A stretch of 23,296 nucleotides of DNA from JAIRTY01 sp050257395 (GCA_050257395.1 JBLMWU010000138.1:1-23296); one strand, 5' to 3'; positions 1 to 9,813 are shown, numbered from the stretch's first letter. Translations and numbers: made by a program. The notes: generated by a model from the sequence alone, not told the origin.

Positions 1-1937
<1,937 letters not shown>

Positions 1938-2008
1938 GGTGCGCCCGGCACCCCTGAGCCCCTGACAGAATCGCAGTGAGAACCGCAGGCAGGAAAGAGG
2001 ACGCCACC

Positions 2009-2674
2009 GTGCTCCGGACCCCCATCACCGTGACCGCCGCCGCGGCGGCCCTGGCCCTGCTGACCGCCTGCGGGCCCGTCCAGATGGGCGCGGCCGCCAC
2101 CGTCGGCAGCACCGGAATCTCGGCCTCCACCCTGAACAGCGAGGTCAAGAACCTCAACCAGGCCATCGCCGCCAGCCACGGCCGGATCCAGCTGCAGTTC
2201 CCCGCCGCCCGCACCCCGCAGGCGGTGCTGTCCTGGCTGATCCGGTTCCAGGTGCAGGACCGGCTCGCGGCCCGCAGGCACATCACCGTGACCCGCGCGG
2301 ACACCCAGCTTGCGCTGCGGCAGGCCAGCGCGCAGGCCCGGCAGAGCGGGGTCACGTTCGCCGCCCTGGCGGCCGCGAACGGGCTGCCGCCGGACCTGCT
2401 GAACGCCTACGGCCGGTACCGGGCGATCGGCAACAAGCTGGTCAGCCAGCTCGACCAGGGCAACCTGCCCACCTCGCAGGCCGGGCTGCAGGCGCTGGGC
2501 AAAGAGTTCGGCACCCTGCAGTGCCGGGCCGCCAAGAGCCTCAACATCCAGGTCAACCCGCAGTTCGGGCAGCTCAGCTACACCCAGCTGACCGTGGTGC
2601 CCGCGGCCAGCGCGCTGTCGGCCCCGGAAGGCGGCCGGGCCGGCCAGGGTCCGCAGCCGGCACCTGCGTGCTGA
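2009..2674 (+). CDS. SurA_N-like lipoprotein
   Basis: Predicted 221-residue exported lipoprotein. I chose the GTG at 2009 because AGGAAAGAGG (1991-2000) lies 8 bases before it and the protein then opens with a short type II signal peptide: LRTP, a hydrophobic Ala/Leu stretch, and the lipobox L18-T19-A20-C21. An upstream in-frame start at 1976 would add 11 residues ahead of the signal and has no such ribosome site. After the signal, TVGSTGISASTLN and the following helices resemble the N-terminal domain of SurA/PrsA-type peptidyl-prolyl isomerases. No parvulin domain follows, so a binding or chaperone role outside the membrane is inferred and catalysis is not. It lies between mfd and mazG, where actinomycetes often carry a lipoprotein. 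A second Cys sits near residue 171 and a third ends the protein. Confidence 0.85.
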   Translation: MLRTPITVTAAAAALALLTACGPVQMGAAATVGSTGISASTLNSEVKNLNQAIAASHGRIQLQFPAARTPQAVLSWLIRFQVQDRLAARRHITVTRADTQLALRQASAQARQSGVTFAALAAANGLPPDLLNAYGRYRAIGNKLVSQLDQGNLPTSQAGLQALGKEFGTLQCRAAKSLNIQVNPQFGQLSYTQLTVVPAASALSAPEGGRAGQGPQPAPAC

Positions 2675-2685
2675 CAGTCGCCGCT

Positions 2686-2760
2686 GGCAGGCCGGGGCCT
2701 GACAGGCCGGAGCCCTGGCAGGCTGGAGTGCGAAGGCAGGCCGCAGTGCTAAGGCAGGCG
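2686..2760 (+). repeat. Five-copy degenerate GGCAGGC tandem repeat
   Basis: In the gap between the lipoprotein stop and mazG the octamer GGCAGGCC, or a one- or two-base variant, starts at 2686, 2701, 2717, 2735 and 2753, a spacing of 15 to 18 bases. The intervening bases are also similar (GGGGCCT, GGAGCCCT, GGAGTGCGAA, GCAGTGCTAA). It ends 22 bases before the mazG start codon. It could be a slippage-derived minisatellite or a protein- or RNA-binding array; no function can be assigned from sequence alone. Confidence 0.6.
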
Positions 2761-2782
2761 GGTCAGTGACGGGACGGCACCC

Positions 2783-4018
<1,236 letters not shown>

Positions 4019-4034
4019 GTGCGTTCCCGCCAGG

Positions 4035-4054
4035 CTGCCCGCACCGTGCGGCAG
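4035..4054 (+). terminator. Hairpin after mazG
   Basis: CTGC-C-CGCAC and GTGCG-GCAG form a nine-pair stem with a one-base bulge and a tight loop, starting 17 bases after the mazG stop. There is no U-tract, so this is a possible factor-assisted terminator only. Confidence 0.4.
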
Positions 4055-4461
4055 AGGCCGCGGCGCAATGTAAGGCGGCGGGTTACGAGCCAGCCTCGGA
4101 ATTGGATCTAGTCCATTTCGGACAGCCGATGAGGACGCCCCGAATCGTGCTCTGGTGCCGAGCCGCGTGGCCCAGAATGCCGCCGGAACAGGCTGTCCAG
4201 CAGCCGGGGAGCGGGCGTCGGCGTCGCGCGCCGTTGCCCTGTTTGCCCTGCTCATTCCCCTTGAATCCAGTCGACCTAGGGACTCGGCCGCGCTCCGGGC
4301 CTTGGTCAGCCGCCACGACGGTCAAGTGCGCAACGGAGGGAGTAACGGGAAGACACAATTCCATTACCCTGCGTGACAGAGCCGCTGCTTTTCGTTACGT
4401 TGGCCTGCGGGCAGGTGCCGAGCCTGCACCAGCGAAATCGAAAGCAATCCGGAGGCCTTTC
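4055..4461. other. Intergenic region between mazG and the secreted protein
   Basis: This stretch is visibly richer in A and T than its surroundings. Reading frames here start inside unrelated sequence and show no domain, so I see no gene. The frame of the downstream protein stays open back to 4102, but that upstream peptide has no ribosome site and no protein-like composition. The region holds the promoter at 4373-4401, an imperfect dyad around 4337-4370 (AGGGAGTAACGGGAA facing ATTCCATTACCCT), and alternative short hairpins in the leader at 4404-4430 (CCTGC/GCAGG and GGTGC/GCACC). Confidence 0.5.
4373..4401 (+). promoter_or_regulatory. Promoter of the secreted protein gene
   Basis: GTGACA (4373-4378, one mismatch to TTGACA), a spacer of exactly 17 bases, and TACGTT (4396-4401, fitting the actinobacterial TAnnnT -10). 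Transcription would start near 4408 and leave a leader of about 55 bases before the start at 4462. This gene therefore appears to have its own promoter instead of relying on mazG read-through. Confidence 0.5.
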
Positions 4462-5130
4462 ATGACAAGTGACCAACAGTCCGCCGGGCGCACGCCCCGC
4501 TGGTTCCGGGGCGGCCTGCGGGTGGCCGCCGTCGGCAGCGCGCTGTGCCTCGCTGCCGGCATGGGCCTGAGCATGGCCAGCCAGGCATCGGCGGCAGCTA
4601 AGCCGGGGCCGGGCTTCCACAGGCACGACGTGCTCCCCGTGTGCATCAGCTTCGGTGGCATCCTGCGGCTGGCGCTCCCGTTCAGCACCTGCAACGGCCC
4701 CATCGTGCCCCTGGAGATCGCCGGCGACGAGGACCACCCGGTGCCACCGGTGCCGTCCGGCATCGACACGTACGTGCGCACCGACTCGACAGACAACGCC
4801 ACGCCAGATGCCGCCGTCGCCGGGCACTTCAACCTGACTGCTGACGCCCACTGTGACACGGGCGATGTCGCGACGGGTGGCGGCTTCAGCGTCAGTGCTG
4901 GTACCGACACCACCTCCGTCGCCCTCGCCAATATCCCCACCATCACCCTCCTCGACGCACCGACAACCGACGGTCACGTTTCGAGTTCCGGTGAGGAGCC
5001 GAATGACTGGACCGCCGGCATCGAGTTCGGCCCCAGTGGCCTAACCGGAGTCGGCAGCCCGACTGGCCATTCCGTGAACATCACCGCGTACGTCGTCTGC
5101 ACGCGGGGCGCCCACCACCATCACATGTAG
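4462..5130 (+). CDS. Small secreted protein of unknown function with a C-terminal His cluster
   Basis: Predicted 222-residue exported protein. ATG 4462 is chosen because GGAGG (4451-4455) lies six bases before it and a Sec signal follows directly: positive residues RTPRWFRGGLR, a hydrophobic core, and a likely cleavage after ASQASA-A near residue 40. The mature N-terminal part has two cysteines (PVCISF and STCNGP). The C-terminal part contains AHCDTGDVATGGGFSVS, NDWTAGIEFG and ITAYVVC, the Cys-xG-GGG...Trp-Thr...AYxVC pattern found in many actinomycete extracellular proteins of unknown role, which suggests a disulfide-closed beta domain. The protein ends RGAHHHHM, a natural metal-binding-like tail. 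Codon use is less GC-saturated than in the neighbours, and the gene sits between mazG and eno, which are often close in relatives. It may be a later insertion. Function is unknown. Confidence 0.85.
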   Translation: MTSDQQSAGRTPRWFRGGLRVAAVGSALCLAAGMGLSMASQASAAAKPGPGFHRHDVLPVCISFGGILRLALPFSTCNGPIVPLEIAGDEDHPVPPVPSGIDTYVRTDSTDNATPDAAVAGHFNLTADAHCDTGDVATGGGFSVSAGTDTTSVALANIPTITLLDAPTTDGHVSSSGEEPNDWTAGIEFGPSGLTGVGSPTGHSVNITAYVVCTRGAHHHHM

Positions 5131-5139
5131 TCGGCTCAG

Positions 5140-5157
5140 TCCGCTGCTTGCAGCGGA
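5140..5157 (+). terminator. Short hairpin after the secreted protein gene
   Basis: TCCGCTG-CTTG-CAGCGGA, a perfect 7-bp stem with a 4-base loop, begins 10 bases after the stop codon and lies just upstream of the much longer hairpin at 5174-5208. Confidence 0.5.
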
Positions 5158-5173
5158 TCAGCAGCCGCACGAC

Positions 5174-5208
5174 GGGGCCCTTCCCGCGCCAGGCGCGGGA
5201 AGGGCCCC
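5174..5208 (+). terminator. Strong 17-bp perfect inverted repeat, terminator
   Basis: GGGGCCCTTCCCGCGCC and its exact reverse complement are separated by a single A (5191). The very stable stem between the secreted-protein gene and eno is best read as a transcription terminator that insulates eno. There is no U-tract, as is usual for actinomycete hairpins. A smaller CCCGCC/GGCGGG hairpin follows at 5225-5239. Confidence 0.75.
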
Positions 5209-5259
5209 TGCGGTGCGGTGGCGGCCCGCCGCGGGCGGGGGCTGGCCGGCGTGGCCGCT

Positions 5260-5288
5260 GCACCGGGTGCGGAGGGCTCTACTAGGCT
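5260..5288 (+). promoter_or_regulatory. Candidate eno promoter
   Basis: TAGGCT at 5283-5288 resembles an actinobacterial -10 element. A weak CTGCAC-like -35 lies about 17-19 bases upstream. The predicted leader would be about 70 bases before the eno start at 5366. A promoter is expected here because the strong terminator at 5174-5208 precedes eno, but the motif match is modest. Confidence 0.3.
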
Positions 5289-5365
5289 CCAAGATGGACA
5301 AGTCCGCTGAGAAAGCCGGCGGGCCGGTCAGCCGAGAATCGTGCGCCGAGTACCGGGAGTGTTCC

Positions 5366-6649
5366 GTGCCCTCCATCGAAGCCGTCTACGCCAGGCAGAT
5401 CCTGGATTCCCGCGGCAACCCCACGCTCGAGGCCGAGGTGATGCTGGACGACGGCAGCAGCGGCCGGGCCGCCGCCCCGAGCGGCGCGTCGACCGGCGCG
5501 TTCGAGGCGGTGGAGCTACGGGACGGCGGGGACGACTACGGCGGCAAGGCCGTCACCAAGGCGGTCGCCGCGGTCAGCGACGAGATCCAGCCCGAGCTGC
5601 TCGGCTACGACGCCGACGACCAGCGGATGGTCGACCACGCCCTGATCGACCTCGACCGGACCCCGGACAAGTCACGGCTGGGCGCCAACGCCATCGTCGC
5701 CGTCAGCATGGCGGTGGCCAAGGCGGCGGCCAGGTCCGCGGACCTGCCGCTGTTCCGGTATCTCGGCGGGCCCAACGCGCACGTGCTGCCGGTGCCGATG
5801 ATGAACATCCTCAACGGCGGCGCGCATGCCGACAACAACGTGGACGTCCAGGAGTTCATGATCGCGCCGGTTGGCGCGGCCACCTTCGAGGAGGCGCTGC
5901 GCTGGGGCGCGGAGACCTACCACGCGCTCAAGGCCGTGCTGAAGCAGCACGGGCTGAACACCGGCGTGGGTGACGAGGGCGGCTTCGCGCCGGACCTGGC
6001 GCACAACCGGGCGGCGCTGGACCTGATCCTGGAGGCGATCGGCAAGGCGGGCTTCACGCCCGGGCTGGACATCGCGCTGGCCATCGACGCCGCCGCCAGC
6101 GAGTTTCACGGCGACGACGGCTACACCTTCGAGGGCGCCGCCCGTACCAGCGAGGACATGACCCGCACCTACGCCGAGTGGCTGGACGCCTACCCCATCG
6201 TGTCGCTGGAGGACCCGCTCGACGAGGAGGATTGGGCCGGCTGGCAGGCGCTGACCGCTGCCCTGGGACACCGGGTGCAGATCGTCGGCGACGACCTGTT
6301 CGTCACCAACCCCGAGCGGCTGCGCCGGGGCATCGCCGAGAAGTCCGCGAACGCGCTGCTGGTGAAGCTGAACCAGATCGGGACCATCACCGAGACCCTG
6401 GACGCGGTCGAGCTGGCGCACCGCAGCGGCTACTCCTGCATGATCAGCCACCGGTCCGGCGAGACGGAGGACACCACCATCGCGGACCTGGCGGTGGCGG
6501 TGAACTGCGGGCAGCTCAAGACCGGCGCGCCAGCCAGGTCGGAGCGGGTCGCCAAGTACAACCAGCTGCTGCGGATCGAGGAGCTGCTCGACGACGCCGC
6601 GGCGTACGGCGGAGCCGCCGCCTTCCCGCGGTCGTCCCTGGGCGACTGA
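5366..6649 (+). CDS. eno: Enolase (phosphopyruvate hydratase)
   Basis: Enolase converts 2-phosphoglycerate to phosphoenolpyruvate in glycolysis, in the cytoplasm as an Mg-dependent homo-oligomer. The start is GTG 5366, with GGGAG (5355-5359) six bases before it; this gives the usual MPSIEAVYARQILDSRGNPT opening and 427 residues, normal for the family. Upstream in-frame starts would add about 50 residues of non-conserved sequence. Visible features are loop S39-GAST, VGDEGGFAPD with acid E204, metal ligands D241, E282 (SLEDP) and D309 (VGDDL), catalytic base K334 (LVKLNQIGT), and the C-terminal signature ISHRSGETEDTTIADLAV (360-377). It is the first gene of a run of closely packed genes (ftsB-like, DUF501). 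Confidence 0.98.
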   Translation: MPSIEAVYARQILDSRGNPTLEAEVMLDDGSSGRAAAPSGASTGAFEAVELRDGGDDYGGKAVTKAVAAVSDEIQPELLGYDADDQRMVDHALIDLDRTPDKSRLGANAIVAVSMAVAKAAARSADLPLFRYLGGPNAHVLPVPMMNILNGGAHADNNVDVQEFMIAPVGAATFEEALRWGAETYHALKAVLKQHGLNTGVGDEGGFAPDLAHNRAALDLILEAIGKAGFTPGLDIALAIDAAASEFHGDDGYTFEGAARTSEDMTRTYAEWLDAYPIVSLEDPLDEEDWAGWQALTAALGHRVQIVGDDLFVTNPERLRRGIAEKSANALLVKLNQIGTITETLDAVELAHRSGYSCMISHRSGETEDTTIADLAVAVNCGQLKTGAPARSERVAKYNQLLRIEELLDDAAAYGGAAAFPRSSLGD

Positions 6650-6661
6650 CCAGGCGCTGCG

Positions 6662-7105
6662 ATGCCCGGACCCGAGCCCGGCAGCGGACGGCCGCAGCAG
6701 GCCGTCCCCCCGCCAGCGCCGCCCGAGCGGGAGCGGCCCCGGTTCACCAGCCGGGCGGCCGTGCTCGCGGTGGTGATGTGCGCGGTGGCGCTGAGCCTGG
6801 CCTACCCGGTGCGGGAGTACATCGCTCAGGCCCGCCAGATCGACCAGCTGCACGCGCAGCAGGCCCAGGCCGTCGCCCAGCTGCGCCAGCTGCAGGCGGA
6901 GCAGCGGCGGCTGAACGACCCCGCCTACATCGAGCAGCAGGCCCGCGACAAGCTGCACCTGTGCATGCCCGGGCAGACCTGCTACGTGATCATCGGCGGG
7001 CAGCCGGCCGGCGGCCGGGGCCCGGCCGCGGTGGCCGCGGGCACCCCCTGGTACGACCGGCTGTGGGGGTCGGTCCGGCAGGCGGACCGGGGGACCACGC
7101 GGTGA
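6662..7105 (+). CDS. FtsB/DivIC-like septum formation initiator
   Basis: Predicted 147-residue bitopic membrane protein of the cell-division machinery. FtsB/DivIC proteins join FtsL and FtsQ/DivIB in the divisome and help activate septal wall synthesis. Residues 1-31 are a Pro-rich cytoplasmic tail, 32-50 a single membrane segment, and about 52-85 a Gln/Leu-rich coiled coil (QIDQLHAQQAQAVAQLRQLQ). The family signature DPAYIEQQARDKLHLCMPGQ (86-105) follows. C101 and C107 flank the MPGQT turn, where most relatives have no Cys pair, so an extracytoplasmic disulfide is possible. ATG 6662 lies 12 bases after the eno stop, and the end overlaps the next start by four bases (GTGA), so the run eno-ftsB-DUF501 looks like one operon. 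Confidence 0.9.
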   Translation: MPGPEPGSGRPQQAVPPPAPPERERPRFTSRAAVLAVVMCAVALSLAYPVREYIAQARQIDQLHAQQAQAVAQLRQLQAEQRRLNDPAYIEQQARDKLHLCMPGQTCYVIIGGQPAGGRGPAAVAAGTPWYDRLWGSVRQADRGTTR

Positions 7106-7617
7106 GCCCGGGCGTCGCCGCGGCCGACGAGGCCGCTGTCGCGGCGCAGCTCGGCCGCCCGCCGCGGGGACTGCGCAGGGTGGCTCACCGCTGCCCGTGC
7201 GGCCTGCCGGACGTGGTGGAGACGGCGCCGCGGCTGCCGGACGGGACGCCGTTCCCGACCCTGTACTACCTCACCTGCCCGCGGGCCACCGCCGCCATGA
7301 GCCGGCTGGAGGCGGCCGGGTTCATGCGGCAGCTGGCGGAACGGCTGCGCGGCGAGCCCGCCCTGCGGGCCGCGTACGGCCGCGCCCACGAGGACTACCT
7401 GCGGCGCCGGGACGCGGCGGCGGAGGCGGCCGGGGTGGCCGCGCTCCCGGCGGGGACGCAGAGCGCCGGCGGCATGCCGGAGCGGGTGAAGTGCCTGCAC
7501 GCGCTCGCCGCGCACGAGCTCGCGGCGCCGGGGGCCAACCCGCTCGGCGCCGAGGCGCTCGCCGCGGCCGGCCGGTGGTGGGACGCGGGACCGTGCGTGC
7601 AGCCGGCCGGGGCGTGA
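7102..7617 (+). CDS. DUF501 family protein
   Basis: Predicted 171-residue cytoplasmic protein of a family that nearly always sits between the divIC-like gene and ppx in actinobacteria; its function is unknown. GTG 7102 overlaps the preceding stop as GTGA, which implies translational coupling, and gives MSPGVAAADEAAVAAQLGRP. The frame is open far upstream, but that part is a shadow of eno and ftsB. Family hallmarks are RCPCGLPDVVET (about 33-44), DGTPFPTLYYLTCP (50-63), MSRLEAAGFM, and AGGMPERVKCLHALAAHELA followed by ANPLG. The conserved Cys and His residues (CPCG, TCP, KCLH, AHE) would suit a metal site or catalysis, but that is inference. Confidence 0.92.
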   Translation: MSPGVAAADEAAVAAQLGRPPRGLRRVAHRCPCGLPDVVETAPRLPDGTPFPTLYYLTCPRATAAMSRLEAAGFMRQLAERLRGEPALRAAYGRAHEDYLRRRDAAAEAAGVAALPAGTQSAGGMPERVKCLHALAAHELAAPGANPLGAEALAAAGRWWDAGPCVQPAGA

Positions 7618-7633
7618 CCGGCGGCTGGGCGGC

Positions 7634-7707
7634 CGGTGCGGGCTGACAGGTGCGGGGTGACCGGTGCGGAGTGAACGGCGGCGGAGTGAACGGAGCGTGA
7701 GGGTGAC
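7634..7707 (+). repeat. Degenerate 14-bp tandem repeat running into the ppx start
   Basis: Consecutive units CGGTGCGGGCTGAC (7634), AGGTGCGGGGTGAC (7648), CGGTGCGGAGTGAA (7662), CGGCGGCGGAGTGAA (7676) and CGGAGCGTGAGGGTGAC (7691) fill the gap between DUF501 and ppx. Most units carry GTGA, i.e. a possible GTG start overlapping a TGA stop, and the last unit supplies both the ribosome site and the start codon of ppx. Confidence 0.7.
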
Positions 7708-8656
7708 CGCAGACGGCGTGGTCCGGGTGGCGGCGGTGGACTGCGGGACCAACTCCATCCGGCTGCTGGTGGCCGACGTGGACACCGGCCGGCACACCAT
7801 CACCGACCTGCACCGCCGGATGGAGATCGTCCGGCTCGGCCAGGGTGTGGACGCGACCGGGCGGCTCGCGCCCGAGGCGCTGGAGCGCACCATGCGCGCG
7901 CTCACCGGGTACGCCGCGATCATCCGGGAGACCGGGGCGGCGGCCGTGCGGATGGTGGCCACCAGCGCCACCCGCGACGCCGCCAACGCCGCCGACTTCG
8001 TCCGCGGCGTCCGGGAGGTGCTGGGCACCGACCCGGAAGTGGTGACCGGCGAGGAAGAGGCGCAGCTGTCGTTCACCGGCGCGACCGCCGAGCTGGCGGG
8101 CGGGCCGCCCGCCCCCTACCTGGTCGCCGACATCGGCGGCGGGTCCACCGAGTTCGTGCTCGGCGACGGCGCCGCGGTGACCGCGGCGGCCAGCGTGGAC
8201 ATCGGGTGCGTGCGGATGACTGAACGGCACCTGCGCGGCGACCCGCCCACCGCGGCGCAGGCCGCGGCGGCCGTGGCGGACATCGATGCCGCGCTCGAGG
8301 TGGTGGCCGGGAAGGTGCCGGTGGATCAGGCCCGCACCCTGGTGGGCCTGGCGGGCTCGGTGACCACCGTGGCGGCGCTGGCGATGGGGCTGCCGCACTA
8401 CGACGCGGCCCGTATCCACCACTCGCGGGTGAGCGCAGCAGCCGTGCACGGCCAGGCCGCCCGGCTGCTGGCGATGCCGCACGCCGAGCGCGCGGCGCTG
8501 CCGGTGATGCACCCGGGCCGGGTGGATGTCATCGCGGGCGGCGCCATGGTGCTCGACCGGATCATGACCAGGTTCGGCATCCCCGAGGTGCTGGTGAGCG
8601 AGCACGACATCCTGGACGGCCTCGCCTGGTCGCTGGTGGGCCGGGGGAGAGGGTGA
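7703..8656 (+). CDS. Exopolyphosphatase / guanosine pentaphosphate phosphatase (Ppx/GppA)
   Basis: Member of the ASKHA-fold Ppx/GppA family, which releases phosphate from polyphosphate and/or converts pppGpp to ppGpp. The two activities cannot be separated from sequence. I prefer GTG 7703 (317 residues), with GGAG (7692-7695) seven bases before it; GTG 7664 and 7697 are possible but lie in the tandem repeat. Motifs: AAVDCGTNSIRLL (10-22, phosphate 1), ATSATRDA (87-94), GEEEAQLSF (116-124, with the catalytic Glu), ADIGGGSTEFVLGD (142-155, phosphate 2), and GLAGSVTTVAAL. The protein is of the short two-domain type, without the C-terminal HD extension of E. coli Ppx. It overlaps the next gene by GTGA. 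Confidence 0.93.
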   Translation: MTADGVVRVAAVDCGTNSIRLLVADVDTGRHTITDLHRRMEIVRLGQGVDATGRLAPEALERTMRALTGYAAIIRETGAAAVRMVATSATRDAANAADFVRGVREVLGTDPEVVTGEEEAQLSFTGATAELAGGPPAPYLVADIGGGSTEFVLGDGAAVTAAASVDIGCVRMTERHLRGDPPTAAQAAAAVADIDAALEVVAGKVPVDQARTLVGLAGSVTTVAALAMGLPHYDAARIHHSRVSAAAVHGQAARLLAMPHAERAALPVMHPGRVDVIAGGAMVLDRIMTRFGIPEVLVSEHDILDGLAWSLVGRGRG

Positions 8657-9540
8657 CCGCGGCGGGCGGCGGCACAGGCCCCGCTGGCCCCGCTGGCCCC
8701 GCACCGGCCGGGCCGGTGGCGCCGGGCAGCGGCTGGCCGGATGACCCGGCCGGCCCCGCCACGCCGGTCGCGCACGACGCCGCCGGGGTGGTGGCGCTGG
8801 CGGCGGGCGCGGGCACCATGGCGGAGCTGGCGGCGCGGCAGTCGGTCTGCCGGGCCTGCCCGCGGCTGGTGGGGTGGCGCGAGCAGGTGGCCGCGGTCAA
8901 GCGGCGCTCGCACGCGGGCGAGCAGTACTGGGGCCGCCCGGTGCCCGGCTGGGGGGCCGAGCACCCGCGGGTGCTCATCCTCGGCCTGGCGCCCGCGGCG
9001 CACGGCGGCAACCGCACCGGCCGGATCTTCACCGGTGACCGGAGCGGCGACGTGCTGTTCGCGTCGCTGCACCGGTGCGGGCTGGCCACCCAGCCCACCT
9101 CGGTCTCGGCCGCGGACGGCCAGCAGCTGGTGGGCACCAGGATCGCGGCCGCGGTCCGCTGCGCGCCACCGCTCAACAAGCCGACCCCGGGTGAGCGGGA
9201 CACCTGCGCGCCCTGGCTGTCGGCCGAGTTCGCGCTGGCCGTGCCCGACCTCGCGGTGGTGGTCTGCCTGGGCGCGTTCGCCTGGCAGGCGCTGTGGCCG
9301 GTGCTGCGCGCGGCCGGTTTCGGCGGGACCCGGCCGCGTCCCGCCTTCGGGCACGGGGCGGAGGCGCTGGCCAGCTTCCCGGAGGACGGCCGGGCCGGGC
9401 AGCAGCTGCGGATCCTCGGCTGCTACCACCCGAGTCAGCAGAACACCTTCACCGGCCGGGTGACCCCCGCGATGCTCGACGACGTGTTCGGGCGGGCGGC
9501 CCGGCAGGCCGGGCTCGGTCCCGGCCCGGTCGGCGCTTGA
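8653..9540 (+). CDS. udgB: Family 5 uracil-DNA glycosylase (UdgB), iron-sulfur type
   Basis: Predicted to excise uracil, and in characterised relatives other deaminated bases, from DNA at the start of base-excision repair. GTG 8653 overlaps the ppx stop as GTGA. The 295-residue product has a Pro/Gly/Ala-rich N-terminal 50 residues that look disordered. The [4Fe-4S] cysteines are visible as C66 and C69 (SVCRACP), C170 (VRCAPP) and C185 (DTCAPW). Motif A reads GLAPAAHGGNRTGRIFTGD (111-129), with the Ala that marks family 5 in place of the usual catalytic acid, and motif B is HPSQQNTFTGR (259-269). Coupling to ppx is a positional observation; I infer no functional link. Confidence 0.93.
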   Translation: MTAAGGGTGPAGPAGPAPAGPVAPGSGWPDDPAGPATPVAHDAAGVVALAAGAGTMAELAARQSVCRACPRLVGWREQVAAVKRRSHAGEQYWGRPVPGWGAEHPRVLILGLAPAAHGGNRTGRIFTGDRSGDVLFASLHRCGLATQPTSVSAADGQQLVGTRIAAAVRCAPPLNKPTPGERDTCAPWLSAEFALAVPDLAVVVCLGAFAWQALWPVLRAAGFGGTRPRPAFGHGAEALASFPEDGRAGQQLRILGCYHPSQQNTFTGRVTPAMLDDVFGRAARQAGLGPGPVGA

Positions 9541-9722
9541 TCGGCCGTACGCATCCTGACGACTACTCTCAGTATCCAAAACGGCGGATGGAACGGCAAA
9601 ATTGTTACGCTGCGCATTCGCAAGCGGGGTCCGGAATTCGATAACTGAACCGGGGTGAATTTTTCCCACTCCCATTCGGCTTGGCCAAGGGTTATGTGGC
9701 CGGACCGGGGTATCATCTTCAA
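9541..9722. other. A+T-richer gap between udgB and the tRNA-like gene
   Basis: I see no gene here. A hairpin at 9608-9626 (CGCTGCG, loop CATT, CGC-a-AGCG) could end udgB transcription. CTTGGCCAAG (9680-9689) is a perfect 10-bp palindrome. The octamer ACCGGGGT occurs at 9649 and 9704, 55 bases apart. Confidence 0.45.
9711..9716 (+). promoter_or_regulatory. -10-like box before the tRNA-like gene
   Basis: TATCAT lies seven bases before the first base of the acceptor stem, so transcription could begin almost at G1 of the tRNA. No convincing -35 sits at 16-18 bases; TTGGCC at 9681 is too far (24 bases). The box is suggestive only. Confidence 0.35.
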
Positions 9723-9797
9723 GCCCCCGTAGCCCAAGGGAAGAGGCCGGCCCCCTAAAAGGGTCCCCAGTGTCGGTTCGACTCCGACCGGGGGCAC
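9723..9797 (+). tRNA. Atypical class I tRNA-like gene, best-fold anticodon UAA
   Basis: A 74-base cloverleaf can be drawn. The acceptor stem is GCCCCCG/CGGGGGC (9723-9729 with 9789-9795, all seven pairs). T8 and A9 follow, then a D arm 9732-9747 with a three-pair stem, A14 and a GGG loop. The anticodon arm is GGCCC-CCTAAAA-GGGTC (9749-9765). The variable loop has six bases (9766-9771), and the T arm is GTCGG-TTCGACT-CCGAC (9772-9788, all five pairs). The discriminator is A73, and CCA is not encoded beyond the first C. The canonical anticodon position reads TAA, which would decode the Leu codon UUA. However, position 33 is C instead of the near-universal U, position 26 is C, and the variable loop is short although bacterial tRNA-Leu has a long one. 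It may be an unusual functional tRNA, a tRNA-like regulator or a decaying gene. I am confident that it is tRNA-shaped, and unsure of its identity. Confidence 0.7.
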
Positions 9798-9813
9798 GTG
9801 ACTGCCGCCGTGC

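Noticed and set aside
4083..4364. 93-codon minus-strand frame in the mazG-secreted protein gap
   Set aside because: No ribosome site, no hydrophobic or domain pattern, and it overlaps the promoter region of the secreted protein gene.
4102..4461. N-terminal extension of the secreted protein to ATG 4102
   Set aside because: The extension would precede the signal peptide by 120 residues, spans a good promoter and has no ribosome site, while GGAGG precedes ATG 4462.
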